Origin: Acephala macrosclerotiorum
Taxonomy: Eukaryota; Ascomycota; Leotiomycetes; Helotiales; Mollisiaceae
Reading direction: 5' to 3'
NCBI GenBank assembly: GCA_014904845.1
Contig: MU119229.1
Location: 62,001-126,000, forward strand
Length of the DNA stretch: 64,000 nt
A program made the translations under genes and the position numbers. Under the pieces are notes generated by a model. It was not told the origin of the DNA, ran no database searches, and was given only the letters and a program-made list of their open reading frames with translations. Numbering within the stretch: position 1 is the stretch's first letter; every line of letters begins with the position of its first letter. Shown here piece by piece: positions 33,084 through 43,145 of this stretch.

Positions 33084-33373
33084 TTTGGCGAAGACTTAGG
33101 TGGATGCGGGGTAGTTGAGGTATATAATCGCGGGGTTACGACTTCAACGAGCTGCTAGCCCAACTATTTCTTTGGAGCTCACAGCTGATTTGTTCCAAAC
33201 CTGCGTTGGTGGCTTCTGGAGTTTCGATGCAACTCTGTGGACACTGGACAATGTGCATTCCTAGCGTTGAGTTGGGGAAGAGAGATGTAAGATGTCTCAT
33301 GATTACCAATATGAACAGGACGACGATGTCGATTCTTTAATTAGTTTCTAAGTCTATCCATAATTCCTATCTT

Positions 33374-34871
33374 TCATGAATCTTTCCCACCAATTTTCCT
33401 GTCCTCATCCCGTCCCTCACCATCCAGATCATCCAACTCATCGTCCACAATAAATGCATCCTGCTCCACACTCTCATACCTCACTCCCTCTCTAGGTATC
33501 GGCTTGTCCCTAACCACATCCAAGATCGTCTTTCCCTTTCTCCAGAAGTACCACATAGGAAGAAGGACCGAGAGCTGGATGATGACCCCAGCATACCAGA
33601 TGAACCATTTGAGTGATTCCGAACCTGCTAGGGTGAGACCGAATCCCACATTCGCATTTCCGATGAGTAATGCGGCACGACCGATCCAGAGATGGTAATG
33701 GGATACTGCTGTTCGTCGTCCGTATTTGACATAATTGACATGGTGTAAGTAGCCCAGAAGACCTTGGATGACCATGCTAGGCAGGATAGAGAGACCGATC
33801 CATTGATGGTAGGAGTTGAAATGGCCCCCATGCTTGTATGAGAGGTAGATACCCATCAAGCAACCCAAGACAATCGCCGAGCCAGCCACTATCTGAATGA
33901 GCCAATGAAGCTTGAAGGCAATTGCCATTCCGCTTCGAATTCCGAGGACTCCGAAAGTCAGAGCAAAGAATCCAAGGGCGAGGAGGAAGCCGTGGATTGA
34001 GACGAGACCAAAGATGTTGTGCTTATGGTGCTTCTTTGGGGGATGATCCCCTTCGGATTCATGCTCATGCTCATCGGTGCCGGTAGTAGCAGCACCTCCA
34101 GGGACGGGACCTGGCTCATCGACGCTTGGCTCCATAGAAATTCTCTGGGTTGAGACTTGAGCAACAACATCTCCGGCATCAGAATAGCTTGCTGCCATGT
34201 TCAGAGTAGCACGACCTAGAACAAATCAACGTCGTCATTCTCTCATGACTCAAGGAGAATATACCTCTGTCGTTATGCCACTTGAGCTTCATATGCACAT
34301 CATCAGAATGAGTTTGCTGCTGCCAATTTGTCGCCCAAATCCATGGCTGCGAGGTCGACGTGACGGATAGGTTACTACCAGGCAAATTCCAACTCTCGCA
34401 ATTATAGCACACAATCTGCGCATTGTGCAGTCCAGTCTCATCGATCCAGGCTTTAGTCACGTGGATTTCTGCTTCAGTCTCTGTCGTTTGGGGCGGATGA
34501 TGGTACTTCGTCGTTCTGACGCTGACCGTAACTCCTATTTCTTCATGTAAGCATTCAACAGCTCAATATCTGAACTAATTTCGAGACTTACGACCCTCCT
34601 CACCACCAGGATACACCACAAACATCAGCGCATTATCCATTCCCTCCCCAATGCCCACAGCAGCCCATCCTGTCGTATCAACGACGAACTTCGCCGAGAT
34701 ATGAAGACTCAAGTCGTTCTTCTGCGTCGTACTGTTTTTCGACGACACCGCTGCGAAGCAAAGATCTGTCTTCCTTGGTTCGCTCACGCTGCAGAACTGC
34801 AATGGTGACGATGCCGAGACCATCGAGCCGAGAAGCCATACCGGCAAGAGCGGGAGCCATGAGGTCTTCAT
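33374..34871 (-). CDS. DOMON-cytochrome b561 secretory/membrane protein
   Basis: Likely a transmembrane electron carrier linking an extracellular haem-binding DOMON domain to a b561 core. Exons 34592-34871, 34265-34534 and 33374-34215 sum to 464 codons (463 aa). The signal peptide is MKTSWLPLLPVWLLGSMVSA. The DOMON domain runs from about 40 to 190 (TTGWAAVGIGEGMDNALMFV, SQPWIWATNW, MKLKWHNDRGRATLNM). After an acidic/His linker (EHEHESEGDHPPKKHHKH) come five helices with haem-type histidines in SIHGFLLALG, KLHWLIQIVAG, SYHQWIGLSI and SHYHLWIGRAALL. The family is related to the cytochrome part of cellobiose dehydrogenases; the physiological partner is unknown. Confidence 0.9.
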
Positions 34872-35401
34872 CTTCGCACAAGACCTAAGTCTGAAAAGCG
34901 TCGAGGAAAGAGCGGAGTAGGATTGAAGTCGAGAATTTGTTGACCCCTGAAGGGCTAGTGACACCAAAAGGCTTATTGTAAGACAGAAATAGCACGAGCC
35001 ACCCGATTAGGACGAGGCGCAAAAGCAAGCTGACGGAGATGACCTCAGCCTCGGATGCGGCTTATGTCGGACAACAGATCTGTGAATGCGCAAGTCAACC
35101 ACTACCACGAACTTGAGTCTGAATGAAAGGCGAGAGGATCATCGAGAAGCAGATGCTCTGTTGTCAAGAAGTCAAGTGTCTTGAATGTAAAGTTATCATC
35201 GATATTCTCGATCGGGGTTAGCGAGCTCCTATTGGGGATGTGGCTGAAGGCCAGGCGTTCGCTAAGTCATGACAAATATGCAGGCGTCCTTGCGATGATA
35301 TTACTCGCCGTGCAAGCACGAACACTGAAGCTCGAGGTCATGAATCTTCGCTCCAGAAACAGGCCGTAAAAAGGCGAACTGGTTATGATATTTCCTCGAT
35401 T
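34872..35401. other. Intergenic region
   Basis: Promoter of the DOMON-b561 gene and 3' side of the Cys-rich orphan. A chance 62-codon frame at 35181-35369 is not supported. Confidence 0.5.
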
Positions 35402-35983
35402 TCAATAATCAACACTGCCTACGAACATTCCCTCCTCTGCTGGGACATCTCTTTCCTGCACCTCATTCCTTCTCTCCTCCGCCATCGTTGCCTCATAACA
35501 CTCACAGGACACCAGTCCCGACCTCTCGTCTCCTCTTCCCAAACACTCCGCACAAGCCTCATGTCTACATACCCGACACGAGCTCACAAGCCTGAGTCTC
35601 CATCCAGGGCAGAGCCCATGCACACAGTCAATACAAATCCAAACTTCTCTATTTTCAAATGTCAGCACATCATGGAAGTCCGTCACTGAAGTGAATATCT
35701 GTCCTTGGCAGTCTGGACACCTCTCATGTTGGCAAAAGTGACAGATCTGGTGCCAGCCATCGTCAGAATCCCAGGCGAAGATGCTCTGCCCGTTATTGGA
35801 CATGTGGAAGTATTCCTCGAAGAGGGTGTTCAGTGGGGAGTATGATGTTGTTAAGGAGAGAGTTTCTTCTCCATGCGCTTTGAGGCAGTGGTCGAAGTTG
35901 GTGCAGTATGGTTGTGGACAGGGTGGAGGTGGTTTAGAGATAGACCGGGCGCGTGCTAATAAGTCTTTGATGGAGCCGATCAT
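35402..35983 (-). CDS. Cys-rich hypothetical protein (zinc-binding type)
   Basis: Single-exon frame of 193 aa. Paired cysteines are spaced like zinc ligands through the protein: CPQPYCTNFDHC, CHFCQHERCPDC, WICIDCVHGLCPGW and CRVCRHEACAEC, and then SCEC near the end. This resembles lineage-typical ascomycete orphans with repeated CxxC/CxxH knuckles rather than a classic RING. No transmembrane segment or signal peptide is seen. Function unknown. Confidence 0.6.
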   Translation of the reverse strand: MIGSIKDLLARARSISKPPPPCPQPYCTNFDHCLKAHGEETLSLTTSYSPLNTLFEEYFHMSNNGQSIFAWDSDDGWHQICHFCQHERCPDCQGQIFTSVTDFHDVLTFENREVWICIDCVHGLCPGWRLRLVSSCRVCRHEACAECLGRGDERSGLVSCECYEATMAEERRNEVQERDVPAEEGMFVGSVDY

Positions 35984-36318
35984 GTTCGAGAGAACGGCAT
36001 GACAGGACGCGTAAACTAAAGAGATGCAGATCGAGATGTTGAAACTTTTTTAGTGCAGGGCCCTGCATTGCGAATCACGGCATGACACTCATTCATGGTC
36101 TGATAGACTATCGCTCCACGAGGCAACAACAACAACATAGTTCCCCCTCTCGATGTATCTGAATGTTCGCCAGACTTCAACGCCTCGGGACGCAGAAAAG
36201 CAGGAGAGACCCGAAAGCCAAACTCATCCCAATGCAGACAATCTAGCTGAGCAGATGATCCGGCAGAATTCCCGCAGTTCTACTCCTATACTCCGTTGTT
36301 GAAGATCATGCCCGAGCC
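35984..36318. other. Intergenic region
   Basis: I see nothing beyond ordinary intergenic sequence. Confidence 0.5.
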
Positions 36319-37226
36319 TCAGCTGAGTGTATCTCGAACATTCTCGATTTCAGCATCGCCTTCGCTCTCGATGAATGGCATCATGATCTCAGCTAATCTC
36401 CTGGCAGTAACTTCCCCGACGGCAAGGTCAACGTAAGGTTTGAGAGTCCCGCTGTACGCCGTAGCCGTCATCCGCAGCATTATTGCTATCACATTGTGAA
36501 GCCGAATTTTCTCCTCAAGCGGTAGCGCTCCTTCTTTGCCAGGATTTTCACGCTCCCATTTCTCAACCTCCGGGGCAAACTCAATCTCCAAAGCACGTAG
36601 AACTAGCATGCAGCGCCGATGCACAGTAACGTAGTTGAAGTTGAGAAGAAGTGACTCCGACACCAGGCAAGACATAAGAGTATAAAGAAGTTGGAAGGGG
36701 GTCAGAGAGCGAGTCTCGGAATAGGCCCGAGCAACGTCTGATTGGGATGAAAACATCAAGTTGACGATGATCTTTTGAGGTGGATCTGTGAAGGGGAAAA
36801 GGGGTGATGATGGATTTGAAGGCGAACAACTCAAATCGGCGGGCAAGGCCTCGGGGTTGAGTAACGGACATGAAGTTTGAGTAAGGGAGTTCAACAGCGA
36901 GTCGACGTTTGTAAGAGTTAGGATTGAAGAATCCTCGGCGCTCTCGTTGTCGTCGCCTGCATGGCGAATGCGCTCGAAGAACATTTGTGAGACGAACGAC
37001 TGCGGCTTCAGACTATGCTTGTCGAGACCGACTTTGGGTCTTTGACCCTGTGCCGTGATTGCCATCTCCAGCTGCCAGGGGTCGAGGAGACCACAGAGGT
37101 GATGTATTGCAAAAAAAAATCTCCAGTGTCAGATAGCTCGTTTTCTTTCTGCAAAAGTTTTGTCGAGGGTCCATAGATAGCACTGACAGCATCCAGGTCG
37201 CGCCAGGCAGGAAGCTCTGGCATCAA
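36319..37226 (-). pseudogene. Truncated, frameshifted fragment of a large fungal protein
   Basis: Two overlapping frames make one protein if one base is gained at an A9 run (37111-37119 on the plus strand). The upstream frame (MPELPAWRDLDAVSAIYGPS) would then continue as AIHHLCGLLDPWQLEMAITA and RPKVGLDKHSLKPQSFVSQM, ending at 36319 after QLLYTLMSCLVSESLLLNFN and ARRLAEIMMPFIESEGDAEI. The blocks look like the C-terminal part of a long conserved ascomycete protein, possibly of the DUF6604 type; I am not sure of that name. Upstream, the frame closes after about 13 codons and nothing matches the missing N-terminus, so this is probably a 5'-deleted relic. A sequencing error at the homopolymer could explain the shift but not the missing front. 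Confidence 0.6.
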
Positions 37227-37998
37227 GAAGCGTGCAATGTAGTATCCCTTAAGCGCTGAGAGCTAGATAGGAGAATGTGTAGCTTTGAGTGAAGAAGGAC
37301 TCCCACTATAGGCTTAGGAGGTTCAGTGATTTCAGCCCCTTTCTCTAGCGAGTTGGGTTCTTGTTCTAATCGACGCTGTTTCAGGATTTGCCGAAACCTT
37401 CCACCAAACGAACCTTAAGTATTGAGCTTGAAGATATTCATAATGTATGGACCGTCTGACAGCTTGGCGATTCTCGGAAGTCTCAGCTTTCAAGCGCCGA
37501 CCATTACTTTGGATAGGTAACCCCCGTATTGAAGGCTGGCTGGGAGAAACGAGCCTCTTCTGTCCATCAAGTTCCGTGACTCTCTGTAGCTATTCATGCC
37601 TTATATCGTTTTTTTTTTCTGAATGAACTTTTTATTTAGCATCCCATCTTTATTAAGTATTCCCACAACGATCGAGAACTCAGCCTCAAGTTATGCGTTT
37701 CACCGAATAACGTTTTGTTTTCTGGGAAACTTTGTCGGGCCTCGAGTCATCTCCCTTGTTTCGGTCTCGCGGAGTCGCCGCGATGTCTCTAACCAGAACT
37801 ATAGTGGTTTAGAACATCGTGAAATACAAAAGCTTCATTTTGTCCTCCAGTAACCCCACTTAGCATTCACCACTTGATACTCCGAACATCTACCTTCATT
37901 CAGCAGGTCTAATTCAATTCATAATATCTACACACTCATTCATTTACCCACCACTACATTCCACAACTCTTCCAATTCATCCACACCAACTCAGAGTC
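37227..37998. other. Intergenic region
   Basis: No gene supported. A pyrimidine-rich stretch precedes the small secreted protein gene (37860-37990), as in a fungal 5' UTR. Confidence 0.5.
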
Positions 37999-38274
37999 AT
38001 GCAATTCACCCAGGAAATCGCGTCTCTTGCTCTCCTCCTGTCCGCCGCTTTCCTTGTCCACGCATCTCCAGTCTCAGTAAACAGCATTAGCGGACTTAAT
38101 CTTGTCTCTCGAGATGAAGTTTCGGATATAGAAGCTCGTGTAAAGAATGCTTCCCCAAAATCTTCTGAGGGTGGCTTCACCCCTGCATGTTCCTTGAGCA
38201 GTTTTAGTATATCTGGGAACTCGCTTCAGTTTAGGATCATCCGTCTTCCGCGCGTTTTGAGCAGGTGTACTTAA
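37999..38274 (+). CDS. Small secreted protein, possible truncated CVNH-like fragment
   Basis: 91-aa frame with a clear signal peptide (MQFTQEIASLALLLSAAFLV, cut near HASPVS). A propeptide-like segment and then GGFTPACSLSSFSISGNSLQ follow; that block recalls the first strand pair of cyanovirin-N homology domains. Right after it the frame turns into FRIIRLPRVLSRCT and stops, with no second half of the domain. The gene is either a truncated CVNH relic or an unrelated effector-like peptide. A long CT-rich leader and a good ATG context favour expression. Confidence 0.5.
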   Translation: MQFTQEIASLALLLSAAFLVHASPVSVNSISGLNLVSRDEVSDIEARVKNASPKSSEGGFTPACSLSSFSISGNSLQFRIIRLPRVLSRCT

Positions 38275-38933
38275 TGGGATGGCATTCAGCAAAAGCTTTG
38301 TATATATATATAGTTGTATGTTGTTTAAAAACCGTCGTTCCTGCACATAGAAGTGCTTTTTCTGCTCCATGCATATATATCACAGTTTTCACTGTTCACA
38401 AGAATAGCATCATCTCTTTCTATCCTACATGCTTGCTTTGCCATGTTCGTGTCCCTACTTTTTAGGGCCATTTCGAATAAGAGGACACTAGAGTACCCTT
38501 CGCCGAAACAGCTAGTTTGAAATGATTGGCGTTTTTGAACATCTCTTCGCAGAATCGGTGGTTTCGGCGCTTTACCCCCTCCCGAGTCCGAACACTTTCC
38601 GCTCTAGTGCGGGGAAATGTGGCGGATCAACCCCTCTGCTCGGAATGTGGGGTTGACTTCCTCGACTCCAGGTTTACCCCAAACCTGGCAGCATGCAAAA
38701 CACTGGTTAACCAATGCATTGAGAGCAAGTGAGTCTCAATACTTGGAGTTACTGATGAACCCTGTTAATACAGAGCCCAAATGGTTGCCGTGGTGTGAAG
38801 CCGAGTTTTGAACGTCGCGAAGTGCTTGGCCTCGATTTCTTCGTACAACGGTAAAGCATCACCCCTTTGACACAATTCAACTTGCACGCGATGTAACTCG
38901 CTTTTCTTGCCATAGCATACTTCAACATTCAAT
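38275..38933. other. Promoter region of the FAD monooxygenase
   Basis: Open frames here (38526-38811) have no recognisable protein features. The region holds a perfect inverted repeat at 38668-38688, annotated separately. Confidence 0.5.
38668..38688. promoter_or_regulatory. Perfect inverted repeat, candidate regulator site
   Basis: Eight-base arms CCAGGTTT and AAACCTGG flank the 5-nt spacer ACCCC, about 246 bp upstream of the monooxygenase ATG. The arm and spacer size is typical of sites for dimeric Zn2Cys6 regulators. No binding protein can be named. Confidence 0.5.
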
Positions 38934-40193
38934 ATGGCAGCCGGGAAATCGGACGTGATCATCGTCGGCGCAGGCCCAGTTGGTCTCCTCGCGGCACTCA
39001 TCCTCACTCGCCGCGGAGTCTCAGTAACGATCATCGAGCAAGAGCATCAAATCGTTGATTCCCCACGAGCTTGCGTCTATCTTCCACAGACATTGAGCTC
39101 TCTCGAAGAAGCAGGTATATTGGAGGAGGTGAAGAAGCAAGGCTTGATCTCAAGAGAGGGCTTAGCCTTTCGCAGCGCCAAAGACCATGCTCTGCTGGCG
39201 GAGTTCGATGGCTCTGTATTGAAGGCAGATGACTTGCCACCGCCGGAATACCGATATGCAATCCTACTTGGTCAGCATTTGCTTTGCAATATTATTATAG
39301 AGAAGTTGAAGGGACTTGGTGTTGAAGTCCATTTTGGCACGGCATTCCAATCACTCGAGGACACTTCAAATGGAGTCAAAGTCCTCGCCAAATCTCATAA
39401 CGAGGCCAAAAGCTTCGAAGCTTCCTATCTACTCGGATGCGATGGTGCCAGATCATCGGTACGAAAACACCTCGAAATCGACTTCGAAGGTTTCACCCAC
39501 GACATAATCTTCATGGCCGTCAATTTCCGCTACCCTCCCATGCTGAACTCCGGCCTCTCCATCGGAAACTTCCTCATCGACCCAAGAACCGATCACGCAG
39601 ACACTGACTTCGCAGTCTTGGTTCGCACAGGAGCAGATGATGTTTGGCGCTGTGCATACGGGGACAGCGCTTCGTTGAGCGAGGAGGAGTTGAAAGGAAG
39701 GATGCCGGGACGTTTGAAGCGGATTTTACCTCTTCATCCAGATCCAGAGGAGGTTGAGATCTTGCGAGCTCAGCCGTATAAAGTTCATCAACGAGCTGCT
39801 GCGACGTTCGTTAAGGGGAATGTGCTGCTTGCTGGGGATGCGGCGCATGTTAATAATCCGCTTGGTGGGATGGGTCTTTGTACTGGGATTCTGGATGCGC
39901 ATGTTGCTGCTCTCGCTTTGGAGAAGGCTGTCAAGAATGGGCAAGAGGCGGGAAAGGTTGCGTTTGAGAAGTATAATTTTGATCGGAGGGAAGCATTTCT
40001 GGGATTGACGAATCCGGTTTCGAGTCAGAATTTGAGACTTGTTTGTGAGGAGAGTGAAGAGGCGAATAAGATGCGGGCGGGATTTTTGGGAGCCTTGAAT
40101 GGAAGTCCAGATTTTCAGAGGCAGACTCAGTTGGCTATGAATAAGATGGCTCAAGGTGTGCCTGGGTTTTGCGTAGTTGTTGCGAAAGACTAG
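38934..40193 (+). CDS. FAD-dependent aromatic-ring monooxygenase (PHBH family)
   Basis: Intronless, 419 aa. Group A flavin monooxygenase likely to hydroxylate a phenolic compound using NAD(P)H. The N-terminal dinucleotide fold has DVIIVGAGPVGLLAALIL (GxGxxG, residues about 8-25) with the acidic end IIEQE. The DG motif is LLGCDGARSSVRKHL (about 165). The second FAD-binding motif is VLLAGDAAHVNNPLGGMGLC (about 295-315). The family usually has P/V around GDAAH..PP.GG; here it is NNPLGG. The next gene, tail to tail 228 bp away, is an isochorismatase-like hydrolase, so a small degradative or biosynthetic unit is plausible. Substrate unknown. Confidence 0.92.
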   Translation: MAAGKSDVIIVGAGPVGLLAALILTRRGVSVTIIEQEHQIVDSPRACVYLPQTLSSLEEAGILEEVKKQGLISREGLAFRSAKDHALLAEFDGSVLKADDLPPPEYRYAILLGQHLLCNIIIEKLKGLGVEVHFGTAFQSLEDTSNGVKVLAKSHNEAKSFEASYLLGCDGARSSVRKHLEIDFEGFTHDIIFMAVNFRYPPMLNSGLSIGNFLIDPRTDHADTDFAVLVRTGADDVWRCAYGDSASLSEEELKGRMPGRLKRILPLHPDPEEVEILRAQPYKVHQRAAATFVKGNVLLAGDAAHVNNPLGGMGLCTGILDAHVAALALEKAVKNGQEAGKVAFEKYNFDRREAFLGLTNPVSSQNLRLVCEESEEANKMRAGFLGALNGSPDFQRQTQLAMNKMAQGVPGFCVVVAKD

Positions 40194-40421
40194 AGTCAGA
40201 CGCATTGACAGAATGAAGTCGATTGAACATGTAACCTTGAGGGAAGCAATTCCTTTCAGGCTACCACCACTGAAATTTAGCAGGTTTGGGCCTCGTTACA
40301 GGGTAATGAACGCCGAGTTTCAGGGAGTGCTCGCTAATTTTAAAGCCCGCTAGGGTACCAAGCAAAACTTTTAGCGCTTCCAGGCAAGAGAAGCTCTTAA
40401 ATTTTTGGGACGGAAATCTTC

Positions 40422-41012
40422 CTAGAACCATCTCACAAATATCCTCAGAACCTCATCAGTGGTCAGAATCTTCGCACCACCCTGCAGCATCGATATAGCC
40501 AGCTCATGCGTAGTCTGCGCATCAACCTTCTTCCCATTCAAATCCTCAATGCCATACCCCGCACAAGCATCCGAAACAACAGTTATGTTGTACCCCAAAT
40601 CACTCCCATTTCTCGTGGTACTGTTGATACATTGACTACTGTCCATACCCGCTACATATACCCTTCTTTTCCCCTTGGTTCCCAATTTCTCAAGAGCAGT
40701 CGGGAGTTCTGTCGCAACGAAAGCACTTCCAACATTCTTGACGAAGACTGGCTCGTCTTTGATGGGGGCAGCAGATGCGTGGATCTTGTAAGTTTCGGGG
40801 TATTTTGCGTTGATGATGTTGGTTGGGTCAGCGATGTCGTCGTGCTGGACGTGGAGGACTGGCCAGGACTTTGAGCGCCAGAATTCCAGCAGCTTCTCAA
40901 CGTTCGTGGTGAGGTTTGGTGTTGATCGAGGTCCCCATTCTGACGATCCCTCGACCATGCCTTGCTGAATGTCAACCAAGAGGAGGACGGGAGCATCTGA
41001 TGCTATTGACAT
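40422..41012 (-). CDS. Isochorismatase-like cysteine hydrolase
   Basis: Intronless, 196 aa, normal for the family. The predicted triad is Asp14 (LLLVDIQQGM), Lys92 (VFVKNVGSAF) and Cys128 (GMDSSQCINSTTRNG). The segment VVSDACAGYG and a C-terminal LAISMLQGGAKILTTDEVL are also typical. The usual TD before the active cysteine is replaced by SSQ. The protein has no signal peptide, so it is cytosolic. Members hydrolyse isochorismate, nicotinamide, N-carbamoyl amines or similar; the substrate cannot be told. Its start faces the methyltransferase start across 282 bp. Confidence 0.9.
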   Translation of the reverse strand: MSIASDAPVLLLVDIQQGMVEGSSEWGPRSTPNLTTNVEKLLEFWRSKSWPVLHVQHDDIADPTNIINAKYPETYKIHASAAPIKDEPVFVKNVGSAFVATELPTALEKLGTKGKRRVYVAGMDSSQCINSTTRNGSDLGYNITVVSDACAGYGIEDLNGKKVDAQTTHELAISMLQGGAKILTTDEVLRIFVRWF

Positions 41013-41294
41013 GATCGTGATGGCAAGGAAGAAAGGATCGTGGTCGCGAAGGGGTAAAGTGGGGGTTATGAGCGCGGGATCACGTGAATGGCGGGGTAAA
41101 AAGGGGGCCGAGATGACAATCTCTAATTGGATTTACCACATCTCTCCTTCTTAATAAACTTTTTACGCGCCTGTCGGGGGAGGGAGATAATCTACAAGGT
41201 TACAAAACACTTGTCCGCCCCTCGTATGGTTGTAGCACAGCAGATCATTACCAATCTTCCTTGTCTTTATACATTTCGATATTGAAGATTGACC
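41013..41294. promoter_or_regulatory. Bidirectional promoter, hydrolase and methyltransferase
   Basis: A 282-bp interval separates two divergent ATGs. It contains TCACGTGA near 41089 (an E-box palindrome, CACGTG). Co-regulation of the two genes is an inference. Confidence 0.45.
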
Positions 41295-42947
41295 ATGGCA
41301 GAGGCACAAATTCCAGAGGCTGAACCGACTCCGCCGGGGACAGCTGCGTCGTCTGTTAGGGCCGAGGGCGAAAAGCTCGCGGTATGAGTGGGAGGTTACC
41401 GAATAAAGAGCTTTTCTGACAGCGCGACAGGTTGACCATAGCGATGATGATAATATCAGTGTTTCTATGTAAGTTGTTCATACCCTGTCATGTCCAGGAA
41501 GGTGCTGACAGCCATGCAGGTCCGACACAGCCTCGATATCTTCAAGTCTTTTTGAGCACGTTGAGGAAAATGGACGAACGTATCACAAATATAAGGAAGG
41601 AAGTGAGTAATAATTTTTCCGAAGACTTGAAAATCAATCGCTAACTCTGGTCCAAGAATATTACCTGCCAAACGATGAAGTGAGTTCGACGACCACGTGA
41701 CTCTAGCAGATTCTGACCTGTCTTGCTTCCAGAAAGAACAGAATCGACTCGGTAAGACCTATCTCAAGATAGGCTTGTATGTTTGGGTACTGAAAAGCTA
41801 CAGACTTGCAACATCAACTTGCAAAGTTGTCGCTTTACGGAAAACTCTATCTTGCGCCCCTGAAAGAAGCGAACCTCAAGCACGCACTTGATTTTGGGAC
41901 CGGGACTGGAATATGGGCAATTGAATTTGGTCTCTCTCCTTCACCCTCCTGGAAAATATCAACTGAAGACCTCTAGCCGAACAATACCCAAACTGCAAAG
42001 TCCTCGGCAGCGATCTCTCCCCCATCCAACCGGAATTGTACTCCTCTATTTCCCTCCCCTCCTCATGAACTCGACTAACAAGATTCAAAGTGTACCAGAA
42101 AACTGCACATTCGAAGTAGACGATATAGACGACGAATGGATCTACCCGCAACCCTTCAACTTCATCCACAGCCGCCACATGGTCTTCTGTCTCCGCAACC
42201 CCCGGTCCGTAATCCAAAAAGCTTTCGACTCCCTAGCTCCTGGCGGGTGGCTGGAGATGCAAGACACCTGCTCTCCACTTGGCTCGATTGATACTTCTTT
42301 GAAAGATACTGGTGGGTCTCGTATGCGGCACATTTTGGTGCAATGTCATTGTTTTTTCTCATCTCCACTAATCCCCCTCATCATAGACCTCTCGCTAACC
42401 TTAACCCCTGCCGTCCAGCGCTAGAAAGGTGCTACAACCTCCTCGTCGAAGCCGCAGCAAAGGTAGGAATCGATTGTACGTCTGCCAAGAGGTATAAGGC
42501 TATGTTTGAGGAGGTGGGGTTTGTGGATGTGCAGGAGATTAGGGTTGAGTGGCCGATTGGGGGGTGGGCGAAGAGTAGGTATCATAAAGCGTTGGGAACG
42601 TGGTTCAAGGCTGATTGTGAGATGGGTTTGGAGGTATGCCCTTCTTTTTCTTTGCTGACACATTGTAGCGGTAATTGGGGGAAAGTCAGATTAGAGATGA
42701 GGGAGAGGATGGAGAGGAGAGAATGAAAAGCTGACATTTCAACAACAGGGACTCACCTTCGGATTGTTTACTAGGGTGCTAGGCATGAAGAAAGGGGATG
42801 TTGAGACGTTGTTGGTGGATGTTAGGAGGGATATAAATGATAAGAACATCCATTCTTACCAGCCTTTGTAAGCCCTTTCTGGTATAAAGATGGCCAAGAT
42901 ACTGACTTGAGAACAGCTACATTGTGTTTGGAAGGAAGCCCGAGTAG
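41295..42947 (+). CDS. LaeA-like/class I SAM-dependent methyltransferase
   Basis: Eleven exons: 41295-41381, 41431-41468, 41520-41602, 41657-41679, 41733-41751, 41804-41929, 41977-42037, 42091-42311, 42419-42633, 42749-42867, 42917-42947. They sum to 341 codons (340 aa). The spliced protein reads VEENGRTYHKYKEGKYYLPN, then a SAM-binding motif I (HALDFGTGTGIWAIEFAEQY), motif II (VLGSDLSPIQPEF), EVDDIDDEWIYPQPFNFIHS, and the post-motif LAPGGWLEMQDTCSPLGSID. The C-terminus is YIVFGRKPE. This is the architecture of the many fungal methyltransferases related to LaeA and of cluster tailoring enzymes. Several exons are tiny (23 and 19 nt). Target unknown; metabolite rather than protein methylation is likelier. 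Confidence 0.87.
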
Positions 42948-43145
42948 AGATATGTTGGACAAAAAGAATGAGTTGTTGGGTAGTATGTCCCATATGTGCA
43001 ATTGTGATTTCAAGTATATACAAGAATCTTCAAGCCTTTCGTCCCCAATGAGGGAAACATCTCAACAGTACAGCGTCGATACCTTCAATCTCAAATGAAT
43101 GTCATTCCTTTCCCCGTCCTCCATTTGCCACCTACATGCTGCCTC

